Source of the DNA: Betaproteobacteria bacterium
GTDB taxonomy: Bacteria > Pseudomonadota > Gammaproteobacteria > Burkholderiales > SG8-39
DNA length: 21,328 nucleotides
Direction of reading: 5' to 3'
NCBI GenBank assembly: GCA_005881355.1
Contig: VBDM01000009.1
Coordinates: 1 to 21,328, forward strand
In this document: in pieces, positions 13,134 through 20,744 of the stretch
How the letters are laid out: each line of letters begins with the position of its first letter
Numbering within the stretch: the stretch's first letter is position 1
Notes under the pieces: model-generated
The model's database searches: none
The model's input: the letters and a program-made list of their open reading frames with translations, nothing else
Told to the model about the DNA's origin: nothing
Translations under genes and position numbers: made by a program

Positions 13134-14273
13134 ATGTCGGAAATCGCAAAACCCAACGCCAAGCGCGCCAAGAAGCGCGAACGCGCGAAAGCGGCCCCGG
13201 CGCAGCGCGGTAATCGATTGCCGCATCGAATCCGCGAATTAGAGCGAATTCTCCGTCAACACGTTAATCTTCGCAAACTCAGCAGCTATCTCAAGGCGAG
13301 CTTGACGCCCGCCGAAGCTTATGCGGCCGTGGAGTGTTTCGGGCCGCAATTGTTCCGGGGCACGACCGGCAAGCTGTATCTGATTCATCCTCCTGGGGAT
13401 TATTTGGAGCACGTCGTGACCTGGGGTGAAGCGTCCCCGAACGAGGGGACATTCCCGTTTCGGGATTGCTGGGCGTTGCGCCGCGCGCAACCGCACTGGG
13501 TTCAGGACATGCACGCCGAGCCGCTTTGTGGACACGTTATGCCGGTCTCGAAGTCGGTGCTGCCTTACCTATGTGTCCCTCTCATCGCGCAAGGCAAAAT
13601 GCTCGGATTGCTGCACGTTCAACAACTGAAGATAGAATTCAGGTCTTCGGAAAACCCCGATTCAATGGAATCCGGCTTGGATCTCGCCTCAACCGTGGCC
13701 GAAGAGGTCGCTCTTGCGCTTGCCAATCTCAATCTGCGCGAGACCTTGCAGGAACAATCGATCCGTGACCCGCTCACCGGGCTGCACAACCGGCGTTTCC
13801 TAGAGGATTCCCTTATCCGCGAGCTGGCGCGCGCAAAACGCAAGACCCAGCCGCTCTCGATAATCTTGCTGGACATCGATCACTTCAAGCGCGTCAACGA
13901 CACGTTCGGCCACGGCGCGGGCGACATGGTGCTGCGGCGCCTCGGCCTCGTATTGCAAGCCTATGTTCGTGAGAGCGATATCGCGTGTCGCGTCGGCGGA
14001 GAGGAATTCTCGGTGCTTCTTCCAGAGGGACCTCTTCAGATCGCAACGCAGCGCGCGGAAGACATCCGCAAGGCGGTCAACGAATTGACGCTCAAGCACG
14101 AGGAGAAGGACCTCGGCACCGTCACGGTTTCGCTGGGGGTGGCGACTTTTCCGGACCACGGCGCGACGGCGGACGCGCTCATCCGCGCCGCGGATCAGGT
14201 GCTGTACGACGCCAAACATAGGGGCCGCAACCGGGTCGTATCTGCATCGGCGCGAAAGAAGGCCATGAAATGA
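13134..14273 (+). CDS. GAF-GGDEF diguanylate cyclase
   Basis: The 379-residue protein makes c-di-GMP from two GTP. It has a basic, lysine/arginine-rich N-terminus (1-30), a short helix likely to coil, a GAF domain (about 55-200; DCWALRRAQPHWVQD...YLCVPLIAQGKMLGLLHVQ) and a complete GGDEF domain (about 205-372). The cyclase has RDPLTGLHNRRFLE, DIDHFKRVNDTFGHGAGD, the active-site variant GGEEF (288-292) and the inhibitory site R279-D282. There is no membrane segment. The GAF carries CWALRR, as in many cyclases with GAF sensors. It lies 27 bases after the GAF-GGDEF-EAL gene. The purine-rich GAAGAAG before the ATG is the only ribosome site. Confidence 0.93.
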   Translation: MSEIAKPNAKRAKKRERAKAAPAQRGNRLPHRIRELERILRQHVNLRKLSSYLKASLTPAEAYAAVECFGPQLFRGTTGKLYLIHPPGDYLEHVVTWGEASPNEGTFPFRDCWALRRAQPHWVQDMHAEPLCGHVMPVSKSVLPYLCVPLIAQGKMLGLLHVQQLKIEFRSSENPDSMESGLDLASTVAEEVALALANLNLRETLQEQSIRDPLTGLHNRRFLEDSLIRELARAKRKTQPLSIILLDIDHFKRVNDTFGHGAGDMVLRRLGLVLQAYVRESDIACRVGGEEFSVLLPEGPLQIATQRAEDIRKAVNELTLKHEEKDLGTVTVSLGVATFPDHGATADALIRAADQVLYDAKHRGRNRVVSASARKKAMK

Positions 14274-14329
14274 CGGGGCTGGCTTTTCGTGATACTTCCC
14301 TGAGCTGCCGGGGCCTCCCCGATTGGCCG

Positions 14330-14596
14330 TCATTCGGTGCCGGAGGTGTCGTCCGACCACCGCCGGCGCGGTCCCGAATAGTCGTAGTCCTCCGGCAAGT
14401 CCGCGCCGGCGTCGTCTTCCTGAACGTCGAACTTTTCCAATTCCCGGAGCAGCGATTGCAGACGCAGTTCTGCGGCGGAATCCCGGTCGGTTTGACCGGA
14501 TAGTCGCTTGACGACGGCTGCCGCCCGTTCGTAGTCGCGCTTCGTTTTTACCGGCCGCGCCGGCCCGCGGGCTTTTCTTCGGGTTCGTTTACTCAT
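14330..14596 (-). CDS. Small charged protein, possible HigA-type N-terminal fragment
   Basis: The 88-residue product has a good ribosome site (AAGGGGAG, then CC and ATG at 14596). It starts with a very basic stretch (SKRTRRKARGPARPVKTK) and ends acidic (DVQEDDAGADLPEDYDY). The middle, TKRDYERAAAVVKRLSG...AAELRLQSLLRELEKFD, recalls the N-terminal helices of HigA-type antitoxins (xxxDYExALxxIxxL...DxLxxLxxLIExYE), but the helix-turn-helix that should follow is absent and no toxin gene is next to it. The resemblance is weak and function unknown. It is convergent with the diguanylate cyclase gene. Confidence 0.6.
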   Translation of the reverse strand: MSKRTRRKARGPARPVKTKRDYERAAAVVKRLSGQTDRDSAAELRLQSLLRELEKFDVQEDDAGADLPEDYDYSGPRRRWSDDTSGTE

Positions 14597-14789
14597 GGCT
14601 CCCCTTTTAGCCGGCTGAAGATCGCTGAAGCCAGGACTCGGTAGTGTCTGCCATCTTCAATGCGTCCCTATTCGTACGTACAAGCTTACCAGATGGCGCG
14701 CCCGGCCCCCTCGGCGCCAACGCCCTCGGAAGCGCACGGCCGTTGGCATCGGCTGAAGGTTTCGCCTGGCATCGCGTCGGGCGCGGGAG

Positions 14790-14795
14790 TATTAT
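14790..14795 (+). promoter_or_regulatory. Candidate -10 box for the CBS-domain gene
   Basis: TATTAT (5 of 6) lies 34 bases before the ATG at 14829. The -35 position holds TGGCAT (14767-14772), a poor match at 17-base spacing. Confidence 0.35.
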
Positions 14796-14828
14796 CCACG
14801 GCAAAAGGTTCGCCACAGGAGGAAGCCC

Positions 14829-15263
14829 ATGCAGGTGAGCGAAATCCTCAAGGTCAAAGGCAACGCGCTTTTCACGGTCGCGCCCGAGGGCAAGCTGGCC
14901 GAGGCGGTCTCGGTCATGGCCCAGCACAACATGGGCTCGCTCGTGGTGATCGACAAAGGCCGCATGATCGGGATGCTCACCTTCAAGGAAATCCTGCAGG
15001 CGGTCGACAAGGGACGCGGCGCGCTCGGCGACGCGAAAGTCGGCGACATCATGGAGCGCGATCCGGTGACCGCGAGCCCCGCCATGGAAGTCAGCGACCT
15101 GCGGCGTACTATGATCGACTCCGGGGCCCGCTATCTTCCGGTGATGGACCGCGACAAGCTGATCGGCGTGGTTTCCTTCCGCGACGTCGCCAAGGCGGTG
15201 CTCGAGGAGCAGGACTTCGAGAACCGCATGCTGAAGGGCTACATCAAGAACTGGCCCGAGTAG
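14829..15263 (+). CDS. CBS-domain pair protein
   Basis: The 144-residue protein consists only of two CBS motifs (about 7-62 and 72-130). Each has the usual pattern: MGSLVVIDKGRMIGMLTFKEIL and ARYLPVMDRDKLIGVVSFRDVAKAVL, with KVGDIMERDPVTASP opening the second. Such stand-alone Bateman modules bind adenosyl nucleotides (AMP, ATP or SAM) and tune partner proteins or energy responses. AGGAGG lies six bases before the ATG. It ends 29 bases before the M28 peptidase start, so the two may be co-transcribed. The partner is unknown. Confidence 0.92.
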   Translation: MQVSEILKVKGNALFTVAPEGKLAEAVSVMAQHNMGSLVVIDKGRMIGMLTFKEILQAVDKGRGALGDAKVGDIMERDPVTASPAMEVSDLRRTMIDSGARYLPVMDRDKLIGVVSFRDVAKAVLEEQDFENRMLKGYIKNWPE

Positions 15264-15292
15264 GGCTTCGATAAGCTCTCGTCTTCCGGCCC

Positions 15293-16324
15293 GTGAGTTC
15301 GTCGGGAACTATCGGTCGTTCCATCGCGCGGATCGTGCTTACCGCAGTCGCAATCCTCGTTGTCCTGGTCGCGTTCGCCGTCTGGTACATGACCGCGATG
15401 CCCGGTGAGCGCCATCGCGGCCCGCTCCAGCCGCTCGGTACCGGGGATCAGTCGCTCCCCGCGAACCTGAAATCGCACGTCGTCGCCGTTGCGAGCGAGG
15501 AGCACAACGTCAGGCGTCCCGAAGCGCTCGAGCGGTCCGCGCGTTATATCGAAGGGACGCTCGCCGGGTTCGGCTACGCGGTCGCGCGCCAGGAGTTCGA
15601 AGCGGACGGCGTGAGAGTTCGCAATCTCGAGGTGTCGCGCCCCGGTCCGGGTACCGGCAGGCCGCGCCTCATCGTCATCGGGGCGCATTACGATTCGGCG
15701 CAGGGGGCGGTTGGCGCGAATGACAACGGCTCGGGCGTAGCGGCGCTGATCGAGCTGGCGCGCGCCTTCAAATCGGTGCGGCCGGGCGAAGGACTCGAGC
15801 TCCGGCTTGTCTTCTACGTCAACGAGGAACTGCCCTGGTTCGGCACGGAGCAGATGGGCAGCTTAGTACACGCAAGCAGGCTGCATCGCGAAGGCAGGGA
15901 AGTTGTCGCAATGCTCTCCCTCGAGACGATCGGCTGGTACAGCGACTCGGCCGGCAGCCAGCGCTATCCGTTCCCCTTCAACCTGCTCTACCCGTCGACG
16001 GGCGACTTCATCGGCTTCGTCGCCAACCCGCGCTCGCGGAATCTCGTACGCCAGGTCGTCGGCTCGTTCCGGCGTTACGCGGCGTTTCCGTCGGAGGGCG
16101 CCGTCGGACCGGAATCGATCGCGGGAGTGAGCTGGTCCGACCAATGGGCCTACTGGAAATTCGGTTGGCCCGCGGTGATGGTGACCGACACCGCGCCCTA
16201 CCGCTATCCGCACTATCACACGCTGCACGACACTCCCGACAAGCTCGACTACGAAAGGCTGGCGCGCGTGGTGAAGGGGCTCGAGGCCGTGACGCGCGAG
16301 CTCGCGATGACGCCGTCCGGCTAG
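15293..16324 (+). CDS. Membrane-anchored M28-family zinc peptidase
   Basis: The 343-residue protein has one N-terminal membrane helix (about 12-34), which should anchor the catalytic domain in the periplasm. Zinc and catalytic residues of family M28 (aminopeptidase-like) are in place: H132 and D134 in GAHYDS, D144 in GANDNGSG, E178/E179 in VNEELPWFG, E211 in LSLETIGW, and the late histidines in YPHYHTLHDTPDKLDY (H307/H309). Translation starts at GTG (15293), because an in-frame stop lies at 15272-15274 and no ATG precedes the membrane helix. Its TAG stop overlaps the stop of the minus-strand neighbour in the palindrome CTAG. The peptide substrate is unknown. Confidence 0.88.
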   Translation: MSSSGTIGRSIARIVLTAVAILVVLVAFAVWYMTAMPGERHRGPLQPLGTGDQSLPANLKSHVVAVASEEHNVRRPEALERSARYIEGTLAGFGYAVARQEFEADGVRVRNLEVSRPGPGTGRPRLIVIGAHYDSAQGAVGANDNGSGVAALIELARAFKSVRPGEGLELRLVFYVNEELPWFGTEQMGSLVHASRLHREGREVVAMLSLETIGWYSDSAGSQRYPFPFNLLYPSTGDFIGFVANPRSRNLVRQVVGSFRRYAAFPSEGAVGPESIAGVSWSDQWAYWKFGWPAVMVTDTAPYRYPHYHTLHDTPDKLDYERLARVVKGLEAVTRELAMTPSG

Positions 16325-16554
16325 CCGCGTTTTTTGTCCCACACGTAGCGCACGAAACGCTGCCAGCGGCTCGGCTTCTGCGCGAGCTGGTTTTTCATTT
16401 TCTGCGCTTCGCGGTCGCGCGTAACCGATTTCTGCACCTGCTCGTGGATCTGCCTGAGCGTCGATCCGCCGGGACCTTTCAGCTTGTCGGGATCGTTTTC
16501 AGCCATGTCGATCAAAGGGTTCGCGATGTCGCCTATGCTAAACTCCACTCGCAT
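16321..16554 (-). CDS. Small basic protein of unknown function
   Basis: The 77-residue product, MRVEFSIGDIANPLID then MAENDPDK..., has a charged helical middle (TLRQIHEQVQKSVTRDREAQKMKNQL) and a basic, aromatic C-terminus (SRWQRFVRYVWDKKRG). I do not recognise the family. Two starts are possible: 16554, only 18 bases from the divergent aroC start, or 16506 (MAEND). The shorter start would free TATGCT (16534-16539), a good -10 box for aroC; neither has a clear ribosome site. The stop overlaps that of the M28 gene. A conserved short protein next to aroC is plausible but not shown. Confidence 0.5.
   Translation of the reverse strand: MRVEFSIGDIANPLIDMAENDPDKLKGPGGSTLRQIHEQVQKSVTRDREAQKMKNQLAQKPSRWQRFVRYVWDKKRG
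16534..16539 (+). promoter_or_regulatory. Candidate -10 box for aroC
   Basis: TATGCT lies 33 bases before the aroC ATG at 16573. No strong -35 box is seen. It falls inside the long form of the divergent small gene. Confidence 0.35.
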
Positions 16555-16572
16555 TCATTGCGAGAATTTTCG

Positions 16573-17673
16573 ATGTCCGGCAACAGCTTCGGTCTGCTCT
16601 ATTGCGTGACCTCTTTCGGCGAGAGCCATGGCCCCGCATACGGGGGCGTCGTGGACGGCTGCCCGCCGGGCCTCGAGCTCGCGGAAAGCCACATCCAGAA
16701 GGAGCTCGACCGGAGGAAGCCGGGCAGCTCGCGCCACGTGACGCAGCGCCAGGAGTCCGATCGCATCGAAATTCTTTCCGGCGTTTTCGAGGGCAGAACG
16801 ACCGGCACCGCGATCGGGTTTCTGATCAGGAACGAAGACCAGCGCAGCAAGGATTACAGCGCGCTCGCCGACACCTTCCGGCCCGGCCACGCCGACTACA
16901 CATATTGGCAGAAATACGGCCTGCGCGATTACCGCGGCGGGGGCCGGGCTTCGGCGCGTGAAACCACGATCCGCGTCGCCGCCGGGGCGATCGCCAAGAA
17001 ATGGCTGCGCGAGCGCTACGGCGTCGAAGTGCGCGGCTGCCTCGCCCAGGTCGGGCCGCTCAAGATTGCGTTCAAGTCCTGGGAGAGCGTGGACGAGAAC
17101 CCCTTTTTCTCGCCGGATCCGGCGGTGGTCCCGAAGCTGGAAACGTTCATGGACGAGCTGCGTGCGTCGGGCGATTCCTGCGGTGCGCGCGTGAACGTGG
17201 TGGCAAGCGCAGTACCGGTCGGCTGGGGCGAGCCGGTCTACGGCAGGCTCGACTCGGACATCGCCGCCGCGATGATGGGCATCAACGCGGTGAAAGGCGT
17301 GGAAATCGGCGCGGGCTTCGCCGCCGTGGACCAGAAGGGCTCGGAGCACGGCGATGAGCTGACGCCGCAGGGCTTCCTCTCGAACAACGCGGGCGGCGTG
17401 CTCGGCGGAATTTCGACCGGGCAGGACATCCTGGTGAGCATCGCGCTCAAGCCCACTTCCAGCATCCGTGTCCCGCGCCGCTCGATCAACCGCAAAGGCG
17501 AGCCGACGACGGTGCAGACCACCGGACGCCACGACCCCTGCGTGGGCATCCGCGCTACGCCGATCGCCGAGGCGATGCTCGCCTGCGTGCTGATGGACCA
17601 CGCGCTGCGCCACCGCGCGCAATGCGGCGACGTCGAGCCTCCGATCAGGCCGATCCCCGGCAGAGCCAGGTAG
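16573..17673 (+). CDS. aroC: Chorismate synthase
   Basis: The 366-residue enzyme makes chorismate from 5-enolpyruvylshikimate-3-phosphate using reduced FMN, the last step of the shikimate pathway in the cytoplasm. Family signatures are complete: CVTSFGESHGPAYGGVVDG (near 11-29), HVTQRQESDRIEILSG, FRPGHADYTYWQKYGLRDYRGGGRASARET, NNAGGVLGGISTGQDI and GRHDPCVGIRATPIAEAML. Length matches E. coli AroC (361). The start at 16573 gives the normal MSGNSFG N-terminus; the frame is open much further upstream but is non-coding there. The site before the ATG is weak (GCGAG). Confidence 0.97.
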   Translation: MSGNSFGLLYCVTSFGESHGPAYGGVVDGCPPGLELAESHIQKELDRRKPGSSRHVTQRQESDRIEILSGVFEGRTTGTAIGFLIRNEDQRSKDYSALADTFRPGHADYTYWQKYGLRDYRGGGRASARETTIRVAAGAIAKKWLRERYGVEVRGCLAQVGPLKIAFKSWESVDENPFFSPDPAVVPKLETFMDELRASGDSCGARVNVVASAVPVGWGEPVYGRLDSDIAAAMMGINAVKGVEIGAGFAAVDQKGSEHGDELTPQGFLSNNAGGVLGGISTGQDILVSIALKPTSSIRVPRRSINRKGEPTTVQTTGRHDPCVGIRATPIAEAMLACVLMDHALRHRAQCGDVEPPIRPIPGRAR

Positions 17674-17676
17674 CAG

Positions 17677-17698
17677 TCCCGCCTCTACTGCGGCGGGA
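17677..17698. repeat. Hairpin between convergent aroC and the spermidine synthase-like gene
   Basis: TCCCGCC and GGCGGGA form a 7-bp stem with an 8-base loop that contains the stop codon of the minus-strand gene. No T run follows on either strand, so terminator activity is doubtful. Confidence 0.35.
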
Positions 17699-20165
17699 AA
17701 GCGTGCGCGTGGAGCAGCCGCAAGCCGATGTCGTCGGTGCCGTCGGCGTCCTTCGGGTAGCGGTTCCACAGCGCGCTCGCCTCGGCGCGCATGCCCTGCG
17801 CGAGATAGCCGGCCATGCCGGCTGCCATCAGGTACTTGCGGTGGCCGGTCGGAAGGTCGCTCGGTCTTGCGAGCAGCGCCTCGGCGAGCCGCGCCATTTC
17901 CGGCGCCGCCCGGTTTCCCACCGCCTTCATCAGGTCGATCCACTGCTGCTCGTCCGGCGCCACGAGCGAACTGCAGGCGCCGTGCTCGATCCGGTCCCAG
18001 ACCGCTCCTGCCTCCTGGGCGGAAAGCATCGGGTTCAGCGTGCGCGCCAGCTGGTAGAGCGAATGGAACCAGATGTCGGAGCGTCCCGGATCGCGGCACT
18101 CGATCAACCTCGCGCGCGTCAGCTCGAGGTCCTTCTGGAACTGGCGCGGGATGGCCACGGGCTGGGGTGGCGTCTGGAGCAGGAGAAAGTCCTTTGCATA
18201 GTGCGCGCGGCGCGTGAGCTCGAGGGCCTCGAGGTATTCGTCGCCGTCCGCCTTTGATTCGACCGGCGGGTTTTTGACGCGCCCTTCGAGGAGAGCAACG
18301 ATCGGAACGCTGTAGCCGAGCAGACCGGTCAGCTCCTGCGCCGACGTGCTCAGAAAGCGGTGTTTAGCCGCGTGCAGGTCGAGGTAGGGATGGAAGTCGG
18401 AATTTGCCGGAACCCCGTAGCTCAGGAACATCGGGGCAAGCGATTGTTTTCCCCCCAGCCGTCGGATCTCGATTTCCGAGATTGAATTCAGGTGCACGCG
18501 GCGCAGCTCACGGGCAACGCCGGGCATCGCGTTGATATCGGCGAGCGGGCGCCCGAGCGTCTGCGCGTCGCCGGCCACGATCAGCAGGTCGTTGTTGGTG
18601 GCGGCGTAGATGGCGTAGTCGGGAAAGCTCTCGCCGAGCGCGCGCAGCACCGAGGCGACGAGGCTCGCGTCGATCTCGTACAACTGAAACCATTGCACGA
18701 GCACTCCGCCCGGATTGAGGTAGCGGCGCGCGAGCCGATAGAACTCGCCGGTGAACAGGCTCGAGACGCCGCTCACCCAGGGATTGGACGGCTCCGAAAT
18801 GATGATGTCGTACTTGCGGTCGTAAGTGGAAAAAAAGGTCTTCGCGTCGTCGAAGACGATGCGGCTGCGCGGATCGGCGAAGGCGCTGGAGTTGCGCGGA
18901 GCAAAGCGCAGCGACGCCTCGGCCATCACCGGCTCGATCTCGATGGTGTCGACCGAGCCGATCAGGCCTGAGCCGAGGAGCGTGTGAGTCGTGAGCCCGG
19001 TGCCGATGCCGATGACCGCTGCGCTCTTCGCGCCGGGCCGGTAGGCGAGCGGAATCGCCGCGGTGAGCGTCATCGTGATTTCGTCGGCGATGCGCGCGCC
19101 GTCCGGGTCCATGTTGATCGCGCCGTCGGACTTGCCGTTGGTGCGCAGGCTCCGGTCGGTGCCGAAATCCATGAGGCTGACGGTGGCGGTCTTGCCGTCG
19201 CGATGGAAGAGCATCGTCGCGTCACGCTCCGAGTACAGATCGCCGCGCCGAAATACCCCGGAGGCCATCTTGTAGCTGTCAAGATGCACGCCGGTGAGTA
19301 CGGCGCCAAAACAGGCGAGCGCAAGCGCAGCGGCGCTCGTCCTCAGCCGCGGCGCGTGCGCAAGGCGCCACAGGAGAACGAGCCCGAGCGCGACGTCGAG
19401 GGCGGCGCCCGCCGAAATCAGGCCTTTCAGCCCGAGGAGCGGCATGCCGATGTGCGCGGCCGCGAGCACCCCCAGGATCGAACCGAGCGTGTTCGCCGAG
19501 TAGACTGCGCCGATCGCCTTTTCGCCGTGGCCGAGAAGCGCAAAAGTGATGAGAGGCAATGTCATGCCGGCGCAAAATGTCGCCGGGAACATGATGGCGA
19601 GCGCGATGCCGTGGCTGGAGAGTAGAAACAGCGTATAACCCGTATCGGTCTTGGCGAGGCCGTTCATCACAGCGCGCATCAGCTCGAACATCTGACCATA
19701 GAGCGGCAGCGTCGCAAGTGCGAGCAAGCCCATCGCTACTTGAACGATCCCGAGGAAACGCGTCGGGTCGGTGATCGAATCGATGCGGCGGCGCACCCAG
19801 TAGCCTCCGCAGGCGAGCCCGAGAATGAAAGCCGAGAGCATCAGCTCGAACGAATGCGTCGAGCTCCCGAGCACGAGCGAGAGCATCCTGATCCAGCCGA
19901 TCTCGTAGATGAACGAGGCTGCGCCGGTGAGCAGGGCCACCACGAGGAAGAGCCCGTAAGGAGCAGGCGAGGCGGCGCCGGCTTCGCTTGGTCCCGCGAC
20001 TCGAGGCTCGTCGCCGCGGGCGAGCAGCCACACGAGGGCAGCGAGGCCAAGATTCAGGATGCCTGCGGCCTGCACGGTGCCGGGCAGCTCCAGCGCTTCG
20101 ATCATGAAAAAGCCGCTCGCGAGCACGCCGACCGCGGCACCGAGGCTGGTGGTGAAATAGAGCTC
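17685..20165 (-). pseudogene. Membrane spermidine synthase-like protein, main (C-terminal) piece of a frameshifted gene
   Basis: About 827 codons from the frameshift near 20165 to the stop. It continues the polytopic membrane half (ELYFTTSLGAAVGVLASGF onward, several helices). A methyltransferase-fold domain of the spermidine synthase type follows: SAAVIGIGTGLTTHTLL, TIEIEPVMAEA, FDDAKTFF and IISEPSNPWVSGVSSLFT. A helical C-terminal tail of about 200 residues follows. Members are annotated as fused MFS/spermidine synthases. The catalytic Asp of true aminopropyltransferases is replaced by SEP here, so polyamine synthesis is doubtful. The frame is open back to 20423, but that part is not homologous; the matching N-terminus is in another frame. 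The gene may be dead, or the break may be a sequence error. Confidence 0.8.
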
Positions 20166-20593
20166 AGCGCCGCGCTCATGAGGGGGAAGGTCATTCCAAG
20201 CAGCACCGACTGCGGCAGGATCATCAGCCCGGCGAGCGTCCATTTGAACAGCATCGCCGAGATGTCGCCGCCGAGTGATGGGAGAATGCTCGCATAGGAC
20301 GCTTCGGTCGCTGCCACGAAAACCGGGTGGAACGCGAGCGCAGCGAGGCCGGTCAAACCCTCGGTGATCGCGTAGCCGCGCAGAAGATTCTTCCAACGGG
20401 AGGACCGGCGGCTGCACAGCCAAGAGCCGATCGCCATACCGCCCATGAAAAGCGCGAGCACCAGCGTCTGCGCATACGCGGCGTGGCCCAGAAAGAGCTT
20501 CAGATAGTGAGTCCAGATGGACTCGTAGATGAGCCCCGCAAATCCGGAAACCGTGAAGAGAAGGAAGAAAACGCCGCGAGGGACCCGATTCAC
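20102..20593 (-). pseudogene. Membrane spermidine synthase-like protein, N-terminal piece
   Basis: From a GTG at 20593 this frame gives VNRVPRGVFFLLFTVSGFAG, LIYESIWTHYLKLFLGH, LALFMGGMAIGSWL and LLGMTFPLMSAAL. These are the first membrane helices expected for the family. After MSAAL (about 20165) the frame leaves the family and stops at 20102, while the other frame picks up at ELYFTTSLGAA. About 14 family residues between the two are missing, so the break is a deletion with frameshift rather than a single-base error. The GTG is chosen because TATAAT (20638-20633) lies 39 bases upstream and an ATG at 20746 would overlap the divergent lipoprotein start. Confidence 0.7.
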
Positions 20594-20632
20594 GTGATAT
20601 TCGGCAGCGTTTCGGCCGGCAGGAAAGCCGGC

Positions 20633-20638
20633 ATTATA
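20633..20638 (-). promoter_or_regulatory. Consensus -10 box of the spermidine synthase-like gene
   Basis: TATAAT on the minus strand is a perfect match, 39 bases before the GTG at 20593. GCCGGC-TTTCCT-GCCGGC (20632-20615) forms a small hairpin at the start of the leader. No strong -35 is seen. Confidence 0.5.
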
Positions 20639-20661
20639 CGGGCGCGGCACACGCTCCAGGC

Positions 20662-20690
20662 TTGAATGCGCGAGCGTGGTGGGGAAAAAT
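20662..20690 (+). promoter_or_regulatory. Weak promoter candidate for the M48 gene
   Basis: TTGAAT (20662-20667) and AAAAAT (20685-20690) are 17 bases apart, about 55 bases before the ATG at 20745. Confidence 0.3.
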
Positions 20691-20744
20691 GTCGAACCCG
20701 AAGGCGGCTGCGGCCGCACCTGCCGTGATTTGTTGGAGACCTTC

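Noticed and set aside
17677..17698. Hairpin between aroC and the spermidine synthase-like gene as a bidirectional terminator
   Set aside because: The stem is only 7 bp and no T run follows on either strand; kept only as a repeat.
16555..18099. 514-codon minus-strand frame opposite aroC
   Set aside because: It is antisense to a fully conserved chorismate synthase and has shadow-frame composition.
20166..20423. Start of the 912-codon minus-strand frame as the true N-terminus of the spermidine synthase-like protein
   Set aside because: The first 80 residues are Arg/Asp/His-rich and unrelated to the family, while the other frame over the same bases encodes the expected membrane helices.
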